Assembly: GCA_023376005.1 (NCBI GenBank) | Contig: CM042181.1 | Span: forward strand, 16,772,840 to 16,836,839 | Length of the DNA stretch: 64,000 bases | Source: Doryteuthis pealeii | Taxonomy: Eukaryota; Mollusca; Cephalopoda; Myopsida; Loliginidae | Direction: 5' to 3' | In this document: positions 21,118-33,330 of the stretch, piece after piece | Numbering within the stretch: position 1 is the stretch's first letter | Layout: the number at the start of each line of letters is the position of its first letter | Notes under the pieces: model-generated | Database searches by the model: none | The model's input: the letters and a program-made list of their open reading frames with translations, nothing else | Told to the model about the DNA's origin: nothing | Position numbers and translations under genes: made by a program

Positions 21118-21320
21118 CCCAAGAGAGAGATCAATTACTAGAAATGATAATAGAAGTTAAGCAAGTATGAGCTGTTCAATACTTATAATGGGTGACCACT
21201 TAACAACAGCATTAAATGACCCGAAAAGGTTGATATGGCAGAAAACAATACTAAGAAATGATAATAGAAGTTAAGCACCAATGAGCCTGTTCAATACTTA
21301 ATTGTGGTAAAGAGGCAAAG
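21118..21320 (+). mobile_element. 5S rRNA-derived SINE units
   Basis: Two partial units with AGAAGTTAAGCA, GAGCCTGTTCAATACTTAA and GGGTGACCACTTAA. These align with the internal promoter half of 5S rRNA (AAGTTAAGC, TAGTACTTGGATGGGTGACC). Full discussion is under the array at 57360-57985. Confidence 0.7.
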
Positions 21321-22098
21321 TGCATGTTATCTTTTTTTTCTTAAACATTGGCTGGATGTTATTCTTTCAACTCGATTTGCTGTCCTTTTATTACACTGAC
21401 CTGGGCCACAGAAATCTCCTGGAAAGTTTCTTATATCCTTTTTAATAACAATTAAATTTTAGTCTTCTGCCTAAAATATAGTTTGTTAAAATTTATTATT
21501 TTATTTTTCCTTTTAAATGTTTATTTTAACTTAATCAAATCTACTTCCCAGAGTCAGGATAGCATTGTTTTTACTAAAAAATCAGCCATTTAATAAAAAC
21601 GATAACGCCATTTTTCAACATAGTTTCAAGAAATAAAAGGAAGAAAGTTACCTAAAGAGTTTTTTTTTTTAAGAAATACATTATGCAATCGTTGATTTTT
21701 ATTTTTATTCTTTATAAAAGCTAAAGCTAAAAAAAAGTGAGGGGGAGAGAGGAAAACATTAACAATATGAAACATGGCTGAACTTGCACAAAGGTGTCAA
21801 ATTAGGGTGACCCATAAAACAGAATCCAAATTATTTATTTATTTTCCCATTAAACTAACTTTAACACCCACCACCTAAGCACTAACCCTAAACCCCTAGT
21901 TAATTAACAATTTTATTACAAAAGTTTAAATATTTTATCATTTTTCTGGCCTGCGGTGGTCAGGTTTTTTGAGTTTTTGGCAATGAATTGGCATGTCCAT
22001 AACTGAATTTCTACACCCACTCAGTGCCGAATAAATGACTTGATTTGGGAATTTAATGACTTGAAAAGGGTTGATATTGTCATAAACAAAACAATGCG
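21321..22098. other. AT-rich linker of the segmental duplication
   Basis: No gene is seen. Positions 21778-21900 hold a diverged GTGACCC-type MITE arm (CTTGCACAAAGGTGTCAAAT). A W-type tail lies near 22040-22085. The matching part of copy B is at 57985-58800. Confidence 0.5.
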
Positions 22099-22335
22099 GA
22101 CCTATGACATTTAGGCACCCCTTTTTCAATCTAGATTCATGAGGACAAGTTTTTCATTTACACTGTCAAATCCGTTGTTTGTTAGGGGTTAGGGTTAGGG
22201 TTAGGAGTTAGTTTTATAAAATTTAAAAAACCTCTAAATTGGTCTGTTAACAAACAACGGATTTTGACAGTGTAAATGAAAACATGTCCTTAAGATGGAG
22301 ATCGCAAAAGGTGCCTAAAGGTTATATGTCTAAAC
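22099..22335. mobile_element. Foldback element with telomere-like centre
   Basis: Outer arms GACATTTAGGCACCCCTTT and the inverse at about 22308-22333; inner arms TCATTTACACTGTCAAATCC and the inverse CGGATTTTGACAGTGTAAAT. The centre includes TTAGGGTTAGGGTTAGG. Copy B has the same element at about 58800-59043. Confidence 0.65.
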
Positions 22336-22374
22336 AATCAAACCATTAATATGAATAAATGTTCTACTAGAAAT

Positions 22375-22880
22375 AATGGTAATTTATGAGGAAGTGCGTC
22401 CGCGGTCTCCTGCTCAAAATTGCAACCCGGTGGACTATCAAAATAACAAGCCGCCAGCTGTTCGTATTCTTGTTTATTTATCGTAATTTGTCGTAATTCT
22501 TGTTTAGATATGAAGATGGATATATAGTTTGAAATAGCTGGATGAAGATAAATAGATAAACAAACAAAATATATAGATGATATGAACAAATGGAGATAGA
22601 TTTTTCGACCAAGTAAATGTTTTTGGGGGGGGGGGGGGGGTTCGAAATCTTTTTTTGTCGTAATTCTTGTTTATTTAAAACTAAAAAAAGACATTAAACA
22701 AACATGAATAAAAAATCTTAGTATTTAGTAATATAGATAAATATGAACAAATTGAGATAGATAGATAGATATGAAAGATGGATAGTTTTGAAATACTGAG
22801 CTGGGTCGTTATTTTAATAGTCCACCGGGTAGCAATTTTTTGAGGCAGGAAGACCGGGACGCACTTCCTCATAAATTCCG
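22375..22880. mobile_element. Foldback element with poly-G tract
   Basis: Left arm ATTTATGAGGAAGTGCGTCC, then GGTCTCCTGC; right arm carries the inverse (AGGCAGG, then GACGCACTTCCTCATAAATT). The centre has GATAGATA stretches and a run of about 17 G at 22624-22640. Copy B is at about 59094-59600. The arm shares words with the foldback at 6015-6400. Confidence 0.62.
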
Positions 22881-23620
22881 ATAAATGAATAAATATTGGT
22901 AAAATATTGTTTTGATTTAAAATGTGGATTTGTGATCAAGTCAGCCATTAAATCATAAAATCTGATTATTATTATTATAAAATACGAGAAAACAAGTCTG
23001 TTGCTACGAGTGGCGTATTGATTACCAAATATAAATATTGGACAATTAACAGTAAATTAATCAATGTTTAATTAATCTATAATGGATATTCTTCTGGGAC
23101 ATGTAAGGACTCATCAATTATTGATTTACTTGAAAAAAAACAACAACAAAAAACACTGTAATCAGTATGACTAACGCAGAGGTGTGTGGGGGTGGGGTTA
23201 GGTGCTGAACATTTATGCCAAAAATGGATCACCTTTCCTACGCCAGTCATGACTACACTTGTATTGCTTTTATGCAGTTTGCTGTATTCGCTGTTATGTG
23301 ATTAATTATTTCATCAGTATCAAATGTGGTTGAAAAATGAAGGGAAAAAGTGGATATAAACAACACAGCAACTAAATTCAATTGATATTTTGCTTCATTA
23401 TTGGCTGAAGCTTTTTCAAAATTTAATTGAGATAAATGCTTGTACATTCTGCTTTTATGGTGAAAAAAAATTATGGCATGTGTGGTGTCCCACCTTAGCA
23501 AAACAATCTACCTGTCCAATCAATCTGTCTATCAGTAGTAAAAAAGAAGCTCCTTAACTGTTACTTTACAGTTTACGGAAAGTAATTATTATGTAATTAT
23601 AATTTAATTTCCGTGTAGTT
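22881..23620. other. AT-rich linker of the segmental duplication
   Basis: No gene is seen. It is matched closely by 59601-60340. Positions 23355-23475 are also copied at 62780-62895. Short open frames on both strands are not conserved in frame between copies because of indels. Confidence 0.5.
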
Positions 23621-23624
23621 ATTT

Positions 23625-26600
23625 AGAGGAAGTGTTAATTTGTTGTATATATTACCTAATCACTCCATGATTAGCATATGATTGGACGTGACGCAATGTA
23701 CCTAAATCAAAAGAATTTTCAAAGACTCTAATAATATAGACTGAAATTGTCAAACTGAAATTAGAGGAAGTATTGATTTGTTGTATATAATTTACCTAAC
23801 CACTCCCCATGATTAGGATGTGATTAGGATGTGACACAATGTACCTAAAAACAAAGAATTTTCAAAGACTCTAATAATAATAGATTGAATTTGTCAAACT
23901 GAAATTAAGAGAAGTATTATTGTTGTATATATTTACCTAACCACTCCCCATGATTAGGAATGTGATTAGGATGTGACACAATGTACCTAAAATACAAAAG
24001 AATTTTCAAAGACTCTAATAATAATAGACTGAAATTGTCAAACTGAAATTAGAGGAAGTATTAATTTGTTGTATATATTTACTAACCACTCCCCCATGAT
24101 TAGGATGTGATTAGGATGTGACACAATGTACCTAAAATACAAAAGAATTTTCAAGACTCTAATAATAATAGACTGAAATTGTCAAACTGAAATTAGAGGA
24201 AGTATTAATTTGTTGTATATATTTACCTAACCACTCCCCATGATTAGGATGTGATTAGGATGTGACACAATGTACCTAAAATACAAAAGAATTTTCAAAG
24301 CTCTAATATGATAGACTGAAATTGTCTGAAATTAGAGGAAGTATTAATTGTTGTATAATTTACCCTAACCACTCTCCCCATGATTAGGAATGTGATTAGA
24401 TGTGACAAATGTACTAAAATCAAAAGATTTTCAAGACTCTAATAATAATAGACTGAAATTGTCAAACTGAAATTAGAGGAAGTATTAATTTGTTGTATAT
24501 ATTTACCTAACCACTCCCCCATGATTAGGATGTGATTAGGATGTGACACAATGTACCTAAAATACAAAAGAATTTTCAAAGACTCTAATAATGATAGACT
24601 GAAATTGTCAAACTGAAATTAGAGGAAGTATTAATTTGTTGTAATATATTTACCTAACCACTCCCCCCATGATTAGGATGTGATTAGGATGTGACACAAT
24701 GTACCTAAAATACAAAAGAATTTTCAAAGACTCTAATAATGATAGACTGAAATTGTCAAACTGAAATTAGAGGAAGTATTAATTTGTTGTATATATTTAC
24801 CTAACCACTCCCATGATTAGGATGTGATTAGGATGTGACACAATGTACCTAAAATACAAAAGAATTTTCAAAGACTCTAATAATGATAGACTGAAATTGT
24901 CAAACTGAAATTAGAGGAAGTATTAATTTGTTGTATATATTTACCTAACCACTCCCCCATGATTAGGATGTGATTAGGATGTGACACAATGTACCTAAAA
25001 TACAAAAGAATTTTCAAAGACTCTAATAATAATAGACTGAAATTGTCAAACTGAAATTAGAGGAAGTATTAATTTGTTGTATATATTTACACCTAACCAC
25101 TCCCCCATGATTAGGATGTGATTAGGATGTGACACAATGTACTAAATACAAAAGAATTTTCAAAGACTCTAAATAAAATAGATTGAAATTGTCAAACTGA
25201 AATTAGAGGAAGTATTAATTGTTGTATATATTTACCTAACCACTCCCCATGATTAGGATGTGATTAGGATGTGACACAATGTACCTAAAATACAAAAGAA
25301 TTTTCAAAGACTCTAATAATAATAGATTGAAATTGTCAAACTGAAATTAGAGGAAGTATTAATTTGTTGTATATATTTACCTAACCACTCCCCCATGATT
25401 AGGATGTGATTAGGATGTGACACAATGTACCTAAAATACAAAAGAATTTTCAAAGACTCTAATAATAATAGACTGAAATTGTCAAACTGAAATTAGAGGA
25501 AGTATTAATTTGTTGTATATATTTACCTAACCACTCCCCCATGATTAGGATGTGATTAGGATGTGACACAATGTACCTAAAATACAAAAGAATTTTCAAA
25601 GACTCTAATAATGATAGACTGAAATTGTCAAACTGAAATTAGAGGAAGTATTAATTTGTTGTATATATTTACCTAACCACTCCCCCATGATTAGGATGTG
25701 ATTAGGATGTGACACAATGTACCTAAAATACAAAAGAATTTTCAAAGACTCTAATAATGATAGACTGAAATTGTCAAACTGAAATTAGAGGAAGTATTAA
25801 TTTGTTGTATATATTTACCTAACCACTCCCCCATGATTAGGATGTGATTAGGATGTGACACAATGTACCTAAAATACAAAGAATTTTCAAAGACTCTAAT
25901 AATGATAGACTGAAATTGTCAAACTGAAATTAGAGGAAGTATTAATTTGTTGTATATATTTACCTAACCATCCCCCATGATTAGGATGTGATTAGGATGT
26001 GACACAATGTACCTAAAATACAAAGAATTTTCAAAGACTCTAATAATAATAGACTGAAATTGTCAAACTGAAATTAGAGGAAGTATTAATTTGTTGTATA
26101 TATTTACCTAACCACTCCCCCATGATTAGGATGTGATTAGGATGTGACACAATGTACCTAAAATACAAAAGAATTTTCAAAGACTCTAATAATAATAGAC
26201 TGAAATTGTCAAACTGAAATTAGAGGAAGTATTAATTTGTTGTATATATTTACCTAACCACTCCCCATGATTAGGATGTGATTAGGATGTGACACAATGT
26301 ACCTAAAATACAAAAGATTTTCAAAGACTCTAATAATAATAGACTGAAATTGTCAAACTGAAATTAGAGGAAGTATTAATTTGTTGTATATATTTACCTA
26401 ACCACTCCCCATGATTAGGATGTGATTAGGATGTGACACAATGTACCTAAAATACAAAAGAATTTCAAAGACTCTAATAATAATAGACTGAAATTGTCAA
26501 AACTGAAATTAGAGGAAGTATTAATTTGTTGTATATATTTACCTAACCACTCCCCCATGATTAGGATGTGATTAGGATGTGACACAATGTACCTAAAATA

Positions 26601-28885
26601 CAAAAGAATTTTCAAAAGACTCTAATAATAATAGACTGAAATTGTCAAACTGAAATTAGAGAAGTATTAATTTGTTGTATATATTTACCTAACCACTCCC
26701 CCATGATTAGGATGTGATTAGGATGTGACACAATGTACCTAAAATACAAAGAATTTTCAAAGACTCTAATAATAATAGACTGAAATTGTCAAACTGAAAT
26801 TAGAGGAAGTATTAATTTGTTGTATATATTTACCTAACCACTCCCCATGATTAGGATGTGATTAGGATGTGACACAATGTACCTAAAATACAAAAGAATT
26901 TTCAAAGACTCTAATAATGATAGACTGAAATTGTCAAACTGAAATTAGAGGAAGTATTAATTTGTTGTATATTACATAACCACTTCCCCATGATTAGGAT
27001 GTGATTAGGATGTGACACAATGTACCTAAAATACAAAAGAATTTTCAAAGACTCTAATAATGATAGACTGAAATTGTCAAACTGAAATTAGAGGAAGTAT
27101 TAATTTGTTGTATATATTTACATAACCACTTCCCCATGATTAGGATGTGATTAGGATGTGACACAATGTACCTAAAATACAAAAGAATTTTCAAAGACTC
27201 TAATAATGATAGACTGAAATTGTCAAACTGAAATTAGAGGAAGTATTAATTTGTTGTATATATTTACATAACCACTTCCCCATGATTAGGATGTGATTAG
27301 GATGTGACACAATGTACCTAAAATACAAAAGAATTTTCAAAGACTCTAATAATGATAGACTGAAATTGTCAAACTGAAATTAGAGGAAGTATTAATTTGT
27401 TGTATATATTTACATAACCACTTCCCCATGATTAGGATGTGATTAGGATGTGACACAATGTACCTAAAATACAAAAGAATTTTCAAAGACTCTAATAATG
27501 ATAGACTGAAATTGTCAAACTGAAATTAGAGGAAGTATTAATTTGTTGTATATATTTACCTAACCACTCCCCCATGATTAGGATGTGATTAGGATGTGAC
27601 ACAATGTACCTAAAATACAAAAGAATTTTCAAAGACTCTAATAATGATAGACTGAAATTGTCAAACTGAAATTAGAGGAAGTATTAATTTGTTGTTATAT
27701 TTACTAACCACTCCCCCATGATTAGGATGTGATTAGGATGTGACACAATGTACCTAAAATACAAAAGAATTTTCAAAGACTCTAATAATGATAGACTGAA
27801 ATTGTCAAACTGAAATTAGAGGAAGTATTAATTTGTTGTATATATTTACCTAACCACTCCCCCATGATTAGGTGATTAGGATGTGACACAATGTACCTAA
27901 AATACAAAAGAATTTTCAAAGACTCTAATAATGATAGACTGAAATTGTCAAACTGAAATTAGAGGAAGTATTAATTTGTTGTATATATTTACCTAACCAC
28001 TCCCCCATGATTAGGATGTGATTAGGATGTGACACAAATGTACCTAAAATACAAAAGAATTTTCAAAAGACTCTAATAATAATAGACTGAAATTGTCAAA
28101 CTGAAATTAGAGGAAGTATTAATTTGTTGTATATATTTACATAACCACTTCCCCATGATTAGGATGTGATTAGGATGTGACACAATGTACCTAAAATACA
28201 AAGAATTTTCAAAGACTCTAATAATGATAGACTGAAATTGTCAAACTGAAATTAGAGGAAGTATTAATTTGTTGTATATATTTACCTAACCACTCCCCCA
28301 TGATTAGGATGTGATTAGGATGTGACACAATGTACCTAAAATACAAAAGAATTTTCAAAGACTCTAATAATGATAGACTGAAATTGTCAAACTGAAATTA
28401 GAGGAAGTATTAATTTGTTGTATATATTTACCTAACCACTCCCCATGATTAGGATGTGATTAGGATGTGACACAATGTACCTAAAATACAAAAGAATTTT
28501 CAAAACTCTAATAATGATAGACTGAAATTGTCAAACTGAAATTAGAGGAAGTATTAATTTGTTGTATATATTTACCTAATCACTCCCCCATGATTAGGAT
28601 GTGATTAGGATGTGACACAATGTACCTAAAATACAAAAGAATTTTCAAAGACTCTAATAATAATAGACTGAAATTGTCAAACTGAAATTAGAGGAAGTGT
28701 TAATTTGTTGTATATATTTACATAACCACTTCCCCATGATTAGGATGTGATTAGGATGTGACACAATGTACCTAAAATACAAAAGAATTTTCAAAGACTC
28801 TAATAATAATAGACTGAAATTGTCAAACTGAAATTAGAGGAAGTATTAATTTGTTGCATATATTTATCTAACCACTCCCCCATGA
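23625..28885 (+). repeat. 146-bp satellite array
   Basis: About 36 head-to-tail units. Each unit contains GATTAGGATGTGATTAGGAT, GTGACACAATGTACCTAAAA, GAATTTTCAAAGACTCTAAT, GAAATTGTCAAACTGAAATT and AGAGGAAGTATTAATTTGTT, ending ACCTAACCACTCCCCCATG. Successive GATTAGG starts are 146 bp apart. Units near 27000-27450 share a CATAACCACTTCCCC variant and are almost identical, a sign of local amplification. The first units (before about 24500) vary most. Pieces recur at 29280-30065, 34320-34460, 35160-35300 and 60345-61140. Confidence 0.92.
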
Positions 28886-28924
28886 ACAATTATCAAGTCT
28901 CATTTCAAAAATTCACACAAATAA

Positions 28925-29170
28925 TAATTAGTTATTGGACACATGGCCTAGTGGATAAAGGAGTTAGGTTAAGATAGTTCTAAGTGACAATTATCTCTAG
29001 ACTGCAGGTTCAATCCTGGCCAGGGTCGGCAGTAACATAGAATAATAATTAACACAGCTGTGGTTGGCAGAATGAGAGCAGGATAACCCTGTGGACTGGG
29101 TGAAAGGTTGGGTTCGAAGTTCTGTGATGGCTCCCGATTACGACAAGAAGGATATTCGTGCTGCTTGCAC
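28925..29170 (+). mobile_element. tRNA-derived SINE
   Basis: The head has TGGCCTAGTGGATAAAGGAG (A box) and CAGGTTCAATCCTGG (B box). The body includes GAATGAGAGCAGGATAACCC, GGCTCCCGATTACGACAAGA and AGG. Its twin is at 60585-60842. Body pieces recur at 37915-38000. Confidence 0.75.
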
Positions 29171-29279
29171 GACACATTTTTTATTTTGTTTAATTCATAG
29201 ATGTGTCAAAATAATAAATATATAAAACTGTTGTTCTAAAAGTATTAGTTTGTTGTAATCCATAGATTTAATTCTGTGT

Positions 29280-30065
29280 CTGTAGTTATTTAGAGTAAGT
29301 ATTAATTTGTTGTATATATTTACTTAATCACTTCCCCATGATTAGGATGTGATTAGGATGTGACACAATGTACCTAAAATACAAAAGAATTTTCAAAGAC
29401 TCTGACAATTTGAGTTTATTATTATTAAACTGAAATTAGAGGAAGTATCAATTTGTTGTATATATTTATCTAACCACTCCCCCATGATTAGCATATGATT
29501 AGGATGTGACACAATGTACCTAAAATACAAAAGAATTTTCAAAGACTCTAATAATAATAGACTGAAATTGTCAAACTGAAATTAGAGGAAGTATCAATTT
29601 GTTGTATATATTTACCTAACCACTCCCCATGATTAGGATGTGATTAGGATGTGACACATGTACCTAAAATACAAAAGAATTTTCAAAGACTCTGACAATT
29701 TGAGTTTATTATTATTAAACTGAAATTAGAGGAAGTATCAATTTGTTGTATATATTTTAAACCACTCCCCATGATTAGCATATGATTAGGATGTGACGCA
29801 ATGTACCTAAAATACAAAAGAATTTTCAAAGACTCTAATAATAATAGACTGAAATTGTCAAACTGAAATTAGAGGAAGTATCAATTTGTTGTATATATTT
29901 ACCTAACCACTCCCCCATAATTAGGATGTGATTAGGATGTGACACAATGTACCTAAAATACAAAAGAATTTTCAAAGACTCTGACAATTTGAGCTTATTA
30001 TTATTAAACTGAAATTAGAGGAAGTATCAATTTGTTGTATATATTTATCTAACCACTCCCCCATG
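29280..30065 (+). repeat. Dimeric variant of the 146-bp satellite
   Basis: Two unit types alternate with a period of about 300 bp. One has GATTAGGATGTGATTAGG and ends in GACAATTTGAGTTTATTATT; the other has GATTAGCATATGATTAGG with the usual AATAATAGACTG. This is a higher-order pattern absent from the main array. Confidence 0.75.
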
Positions 30066-30625
30066 AACAATTATCAAGCCTCATTTCAAAAATTCAGACA
30101 AATAAAAAAAATGTTACAAAACAAAACATGATCATTTGAGTAGAAATGTTGTTCTAAAATTATTAGTTTGTTGTAATCCATAGATTTAATTCTGTGTCTG
30201 TAGTTATCTAGAGTAAGTATTAGTTTGTCATATATATTAACCTAATCACTCTCCCATGATGGGACACCCATCTGCCATTAGATTATATCTTTACATTGAA
30301 TTAAGTAATTGAAGCCAATATGTCACCTGTGTTATGTCCTGAAAGATATTCTGTAATAAGCAAATAACCCTGTTAATTAACTTTAATTAACTTTAATTAA
30401 TTATTACGATTTTGCAGATGAAATTAAAGAATTAGACAAAGTGCAAGTGAATGGAAATTGTTCCATTTTGATTTGAAAGGTTAATTGAAAATACAAATAG
30501 GAAAAAAGGTTTTAGCATTGAATTATAATAATTTCTATTTGAATTATCAAATTGTTTATGTTAATGACATTCAAGAACTATGATAAGTAATTTGGTTTAA
30601 ATAGAATTAAGAACAAATATATATG
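30066..30625. other. AT-rich linker of the segmental duplication
   Basis: No gene is seen. It is matched by 61145-61705 with few differences. A TTTTGCAG|ATGAAATTAAAGAA stretch looks like a splice acceptor, but it lies in duplicated non-coding sequence with no matching donor that I could find. Confidence 0.5.
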
Positions 30626-30627
30626 TT

Positions 30628-30753
30628 GACAGCTGAGAGGTTAAGGAATCAGGCTGATGAAAATTCAGTCAGGTTTCACTCCTGGTCAGAAGTAGTTGCT
30701 GTATCTAGTCATATTGATGAGATATGAAACGTTGAAACACAGTGTCTGTGGAT

Positions 30754-30760
<7 letters not shown>
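30628..30760 (+). mobile_element. tRNA-like SINE with decayed hammerhead motif
   Basis: The head is GACAGCTGAGAGGTTAAGGA with GTCAGGTTTCACTCCTGGTC further on, similar to a tRNA with a B box. The hammerhead-like part is 30708-30756: GTCAT, then TGATGA (the leading C is T), an imperfect stem II, GAAA, ACACAGTGT with cleavage triplet GTC, and ATGAC pairing with GTCAT. The twin is at 61705-61845. A head fragment recurs near 53225-53280. Confidence 0.6.
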
Positions 30761-30802
<42 letters not shown>

Positions 30803-30844
30803 GTAAAGAAAAAAGATTAAAAATTGGTCATTTTAGTGGTGATA

Positions 30845-31755
30845 TGTGCATTGGAGATGATTTTTACCATAAAAATGCATTAGAAATGATTTTTACTATA
30901 AAAATGCATTGGAAATGATTTTTAACTATAAAAATGCATTGGACAATGATTTGTACCATAAAAATGCATTGGACAATGATTTTTACCATAAAAATGCATT
31001 AGAAATGATTTTTACTATAAAAATGCATTGGAAATGATTTTTACTATAAAAATGCATTGGACGATTTTTACCATAAAAATGCATTGGACAATGATTTTTA
31101 CCATAAAAATGCATTGGAAATGATTTGTACCATAAAAATGCATTAGAAATGATTTTTACTATAAAAATGCATTGGAAATGATTTTTACTATAAAAATGCA
31201 TTGGACAATGATTTTTACCATAAAAATGCATTGGACAATGATTTTTACCATAAAAATGCATTGGACAATGATTTTTACTATAAAAAATCATTGCAAATGA
31301 TTTTACTATATATATATATATGGTAAAGAAAAAAGATTAAAAATTGGTCATTTTAGTGGTGATATGTGCATTGGAAATGATTTCTACTATGAAAATGAAT
31401 TGGAAATGATTTTTACTATAAAAATGCATTGGAAATGATTTTTACTATAAAAAATGCATTGGAAATGATTTTTACTATAAAAATGCATTGGAAATGAATT
31501 TTACTATAAAAATGCATTATAAATGATTTTTACAATAAAAATGCATTGGAAATGATTTTTACTATAAAAAATGCATTAAAAATGATTTTTACCATAAAAA
31601 TGCATTGGAAATGATTTTTACCATAAAAATGCATTGGACAATAATTTTTACTATTAAAATGCATTGGAAATAATTTTTACCATAAAAATGCATTGGAAAT
31701 GATTTTTACCATAAAAATGCATTGGACAATGATTTTTACTATAAAAATGCATTGG
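30845..31755 (+). repeat. 29-bp minisatellite in two blocks
   Basis: The unit is TGCATTGGAAATGATTTTTA then CTATAAAAA. Blocks 30845-31290 and 31365-31755 are separated by an AT run and a second copy of GGTAAAGAAAAAAGATTAAA. Some units carry GGACAATGATTTTTACC. The 102-codon minus-strand frame is a repeat translation. Relative to 20695-21113 this array is inverted. Confidence 0.88.
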
Positions 31756-32010
31756 TTGCTAGACTCACACTCAAACTCATAATTTAATCATAATGGATCT
31801 GCAAGACTAGCTTGCTAACTATTACCCCACTAATAGGACACCCTCATTTAAACTGAAGTAACAGGTGGTTGTTATTCAGTAAAACAAATGAAACGTTTTT
31901 TGTCCCTTCATCCCAAAATACATATTTTTTTGTTTGACTTCAAATCAATTTCATAATTTCTAATCAATCTTCAACTCATTAATCAACATTAAATAAAATT
32001 AAATATTCAT
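31756..32010. other. Non-coding end of duplication copy A
   Basis: Positions 31756-31900 match 63859-64000, so duplication copy A extends at least to here. No gene is seen. Confidence 0.55.
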
Positions 32011-33330
32011 TTGCAGTAATTTGTGTCAATTTACAGTTAAGGAAATTAATACAATTTATATATGGACACGTTAACTTACACGTTATGTAATATGATTAAG
32101 ATCATAAGGAATTCAATGAATAGGCATAGCCTGTCATTTTTGTAATGTAGTGTAAAGATTTAAATTTAATGGTTACTGGAAAACTATATTGTACCAGATA
32201 AAAGAGTTACAGATTAATTTGTGTCAGTTTATAGTTAAGGAAATTAGTACGATTCATATATGGACACTTTGACTTACACGTGGAATTCCTTGAGATCATA
32301 ATCATATTACATAATGAATAGGCATATCCTGTCATTTTTGTGATGTAGTGTAAGATTTAAATTTAAAAGTTACTGGAAAAATACTCAGTACTGGATAAAA
32401 GTGTCATAAATTAATTTGTGTCAATTTACAGTTAAGGAAATTAATACAATTTATATATGAACACTTCGTCTTACACGTGGAATTCCTTGAGATCATAAGC
32501 AATTTACATAATGAATAGGCATAGCCTGTCATTTTTGTAATGTAGTGTAAAGATTTTAAAAAATCACTTGTCTAGCACCAGTGAATAGAGAATAGACTCC
32601 CTTTTTTACTTTATCACATAATGAATAGGCATAGCTTATCATTTTTGTGATGTAGTGTAAGATTTAAATTTAAAAGTTACTGGAAAAATACTCAGTACTG
32701 GATAAAAGTGTCATAAATTAATTTGTGTCAATTTTCAGTTAAGGAAATTAATACAATTTATATATGGACACTTGACTTACACGTTGAATCCTTTATGATC
32801 ATAATCATATTACATAATGAATAGGCATAGCCTATCATTTATGTGATGCAGTGTAGGATTTAAATGTAATGGTGAAATTTATGGAAAAATATAGATAAGT
32901 TTTACTGGAAGTATGGTGCCCCACCTCAGCCAAAACAATCTTCCAGATGACTAGTGAAAAGAGGATAGACTTCCTGGTTGTTCAGATCATACTGACAATA
33001 AGCCACTCTGGAGATTTTGAATAGGCATAGCCTATGATTTTTGTAATGTAGTGTAAGATTTGAATTTAACGGTTAGATTTAAGGAAAAATACAGATAAGT
33101 TTTAGTGGCAGGCATGTGTGGTGTCCCACCTAAGCAAAAACAATCTACCTGATCTAGTAAAAAGAAGATCCTTAACTGTTAATTTACAGTTAAGGAAAGT
33201 AATACAATTCATATATGGTCACTTTGACTCACACGGATTCCTTATCTTCATAATCAGGTTACATATTGAATAGGCATAGCCTATCATTTTTGTAATGTAG
33301 TGTAAGTATTTAAATTGTACACAAGAACCC
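32010..33330 (+). repeat. Degenerate 190-300-bp tandem repeats with SINE fragments
   Basis: Units start near 32015, 32215, 32410, 32715 and 33185 with AATTTGTGTCAATTTACAGT and include GAATAGGCATAGCCTGTCAT. Between units lie scraps of a SINE body (GTGCCCCACCTCAG, ATAGACTTCC) at about 32570-32610 and 32910-33010. Confidence 0.7.

Larger units (their letters stand above)
21118..31900 (+). repeat. Segmental duplication, copy A
   Basis: Sequence from about 21120 to 31900 is matched in the same order by about 57840 to beyond 64000. It runs 5S-derived unit, foldbacks, AT-rich linker, satellite, SINE, hammerhead-like SINE, 29-bp minisatellite, unique end. Copy A has about 36 units of the 146-bp satellite and copy B has one or two. 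Copy B has an extra insert at about 61850-62900. Copy A lacks scattered single bases present in copy B. Confidence 0.85.

Noticed and set aside
23625..28885. CRISPR-like array
   Set aside because: Whole 146-bp units repeat without unique spacers, in a eukaryotic context. It is a satellite.
30410..30480. Possible exon after TTTTGCAG
   Set aside because: The same sequence is in both copies of the duplication, has an early stop and no donor. It does not match DECR2.
30983..31291. 102-codon open frame with regular Asn-His-Cys-Pro-Met repeats
   Set aside because: It follows the 29-bp minisatellite, whose three-unit length (87 bp) keeps frame. No start context and no conservation.
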